36,084 nucleotides of DNA, from NCBI GenBank assembly GCA_017507105.1, contig JAFWBM010000031.1, positions 84,265-120,348 on the forward strand, written 5' to 3'. The position numbers were made by a program, and so were the translations under genes. The notes below the pieces were generated by a model. The model had not been told where the DNA came from and searched no databases. It saw nothing but the letters and a program-made list of their open reading frames with translations. The stretch comes from Bacteroidaceae bacterium (GTDB lineage: Bacteria; Bacteroidota; Bacteroidia; Bacteroidales; Bacteroidaceae). Shown piece after piece: positions 34,814 through 36,084 of this stretch (its first letter is position 1; each line of letters begins with the position of its first letter).

Positions 34814-35491
34814 ATGAAGATTATAACATACAACATACACAACCATTCACAGGAGAAAATCGACTCGCTATTGGAATACGGAGCAGATGTCTATATTCTC
34901 CCGGAGATACATTCTTCAACGGAGGTGGCTCTGCCCGAAGAATATACGCTGTTCCGATTCTCCAACTCTGAAGAGAGTACAAAGGGGCTTGGAGTAATAT
35001 GCAAGAAGGAGTATGACTTTTCCGTGCCTGAATGGTTCAGCGAAGAGTACAAATATATTTTGCCATTGTGCTGTGGCAATTTGCTCCTAATTGCGATGTG
35101 GCCTACAAAAACAAAAGCGAACAAAAATATGGGCTATCCACAAATAGTACTTGAAGCCATTAAATACTATACACCATATTTCGATGGCAAGCGAGTTGTT
35201 CTGACGGGCGATTTCAACTGTTTTGTAGGACAATCAGACGAAAGTCCAAAGCGTGGAACACTGTTGCAAATTGTTGATTTTCTTTCAAAGCACAATATAT
35301 ACAGTCTGTACCACAAACAAACCAATGAGGATTTCGGCAAAGAAAGCAGAACGACATTTCATTGGCAGTTCAGAGAAGAACAGAAATTCTTCCTTGACTA
35401 TACTTTCACGAACATTGAAGATGTGAAGTATCAGCTTGAGGAATGGAACAGTAAGTTTAGCGACCACCACGCACAGACAATAGAGATATAA
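34814..35491 (+). CDS. Endonuclease/exonuclease/phosphatase (EEP) superfamily protein
   Basis: 225 residues from the ATG at 34814; an in-frame ATG at 34775 adds 13 residues before the canonical MKIITYNIHN. The superfamily's catalytic set is visible: N7, E31 (ILPEIHS), D133 and N135 in LTGDFNC, D195 in FFLDYTFTN, and the SDHH motif (D217, H218). These proteins are metal-dependent nucleases or phosphodiesterases; whether DNA, RNA or a small phosphoester is the substrate is unknown. No signal peptide, so cytoplasmic. The gene is flanked by the two identical palindromic repeats and by a terminator facing a gene remnant. GC content drops sharply compared with the module to its left. Confidence 0.85.
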   Translation: MKIITYNIHNHSQEKIDSLLEYGADVYILPEIHSSTEVALPEEYTLFRFSNSEESTKGLGVICKKEYDFSVPEWFSEEYKYILPLCCGNLLLIAMWPTKTKANKNMGYPQIVLEAIKYYTPYFDGKRVVLTGDFNCFVGQSDESPKRGTLLQIVDFLSKHNIYSLYHKQTNEDFGKESRTTFHWQFREEQKFFLDYTFTNIEDVKYQLEEWNSKFSDHHAQTIEI

Positions 35492-35530
35492 AAAGAAAAT
35501 GCTTGCGATTGCAAGCATTTTCTTTTTATA
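35487..35530. terminator. Bidirectional terminator after the EEP gene
   Basis: The 20-bp arms 35487-35506 and 35511-35530 are exact complements with a 4-nt loop and T-runs on both sides. It overlaps the end of the EEP gene and faces the remnant on minus. Confidence 0.9.
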
Positions 35531-35534
35531 TCTA

Positions 35535-35759
35535 TTATCGTAAATTATTAGTTCTTTTCCTCCATTCTTCGTAACTAACCTCTTCTTTTGCACGCCCTGT
35601 AAAAGGCTTGATTTCCTTAAAATCATAATACATATATGCAAAACCTAAAGAAAACTCATCACTAAAAAGAACATCTTTGTTCATTCCGAAATCAGTAGTG
35701 ATACCAGTGGTTCCCTTTTCAAGTAAACGTTCCATTACATCAAATGTAATATTTGATAT
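35535..35759 (-). pseudogene. C-terminal remnant of an unrecognised protein, cut by repeat copy 2
   Basis: The minus-strand frame reads ISNITFDVMERLLEKGTTG, continues through DFGMNKDVLFSDEF and YMYYDFKEIKPFTG, and ends EEWRKRTNNLR with a stop. The reading frame runs into the palindrome at 35760-35797, where the codons (MSDKLFNRTLI) come from the repeat itself, not from a normal start. The best reading is that the 5' part was lost or replaced at the junction. A short version from the ATG at 35735 (66 residues) could still be translated. I do not recognise the family. Confidence 0.6.
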
Positions 35760-35797
35760 TATTAGTGTCCGATTAAAAAGTTTATCGGACACTAATA
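35760..35797. repeat. 38-bp palindromic repeat, copy 2
   Basis: Identical to 34708-34745. It forms the exact boundary between the gene remnant on the left and the transposase fragment on the right. Confidence 0.9.
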
Positions 35798-36084
35798 ATA
35801 ACTTATGTGGATATAAGAAAGCATAAGCTCATATCATTGCTCACCAATGATTTGGATTCAGACCCGGATGAAATAATAGCCATATATCGTAAGCGATGGG
35901 AAATTGAACTGCTCTTCAAGCAGATTAAGCAGAATTTCCCGTTGAAATATTTCTATGGTGAGAGTGCCAATGCCATCAAGATACAGATATGGGTAACACT
36001 CATTGCCAACCTTTTGCTGATGGTCATGCAGAAACGCTTGACACGGAGATGGAGTTTCTCGGGATTGGCCACGATGATGAGGAT
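35798..36084 (+). pseudogene. IS4-family transposase, 3' part (5'-truncated, runs off the window)
   Basis: Hand translation gives ITYVDIRKHKLISLLTNDL, then DEIIAIYRKRWEIELLFKQI, KQNFPLKYFYGESANAIKIQ, IWVTLIANLLLMVMQKRLTR. The Y-x2-R-x3-E-x6-K signature of IS4-family DDE transposases is intact (Y of YRKRW, its second R, E of IEL, K of IKQ). The N-terminal two thirds, with the first two catalytic Asp residues, is absent; the frame is closed by a stop within repeat copy 2. It is therefore a remnant or a junction product. It is open at the window end, so the C-terminus is not seen. Confidence 0.88.

Noticed and set aside
1-36084. tRNA, rRNA or CRISPR content
   Set aside because: Intergenic regions were read for cloverleaf-type arms, rRNA-like tracts and regularly spaced repeats; none was convincing. 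The 38-bp palindrome occurs only twice and is not an array.

Overview
The window looks like chromosomal DNA of a member of the Bacteroidales (Bacteroidota), most likely a gut Bacteroidaceae- or Prevotellaceae-like species. The evidence is phylum-typical gene content (GldE, DUF4924, DUF5723, EF-G2, the RprXY two-component pair, a 30-residue bS22/mS38-like protein), promoter elements of the TTTG-N19-TAnnTTTG type, and the near absence of Shine-Dalgarno sequences. No rRNA, tRNA or CRISPR array was seen.

Layout. 1-3.5 kb, minus strand: a truncated ECF sigma factor, RNase Z, and ribosomal protein S1. 3.7-6.6 kb: a MarC-family membrane protein on plus, facing a minus-strand group of RNase G, a 30-residue ribosomal-type protein and an HU protein. 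6.7-12.6 kb, plus: SSB, GldE, a DUF308-like membrane protein, a large lipoprotein and a DUF5723 beta-barrel. 12.7-19.0 kb, plus: a tight run of LysE-type exporter, DUF4924, RF3, Sua5/YrdC, CLC channel and Fmt. 19.0-22.1 kb, minus: GH35 beta-galactosidase and HemW. 22.3-27.0 kb, plus: EF-G2 (a paralog whose G-domain motifs are degenerate), then RprX and RprY. 27.0-28.6 kb: a 59-residue membrane protein on minus, then rpsF-rpsR-rplI on plus. 28.9-34.6 kb: a markedly GC-rich three-gene module with a 1408-residue double sensor-kinase-like protein, its response regulator and a polytopic membrane protein. 34.7-36.1 kb: an AT-richer accessory segment with two identical 38-bp palindromic repeats, an endonuclease/exonuclease/phosphatase-family gene, the C-terminal remnant of an unrecognised gene, and the 3' part of an IS4-family transposase running off the end.

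How the parts fit. Most of the window is housekeeping and translation-related (S1, RF3, EF-G2, S6/S18/L9, Fmt, threonylcarbamoyl-AMP synthase, RNase G, RNase Z). Convergent genes are repeatedly separated by long, almost perfect palindromes that can terminate transcription in both directions. The only two strong Shine-Dalgarno sequences seen lie before rpsR and rplI, which is notable in a phylum whose ribosomes normally hide the anti-SD. The least ordinary part is the right-hand end. There the kinase-like protein carries a good ATP-binding domain in its first half and a good phospho-acceptor His motif in its second half, and next to it lies a repeat-flanked, partly decayed mobile region.
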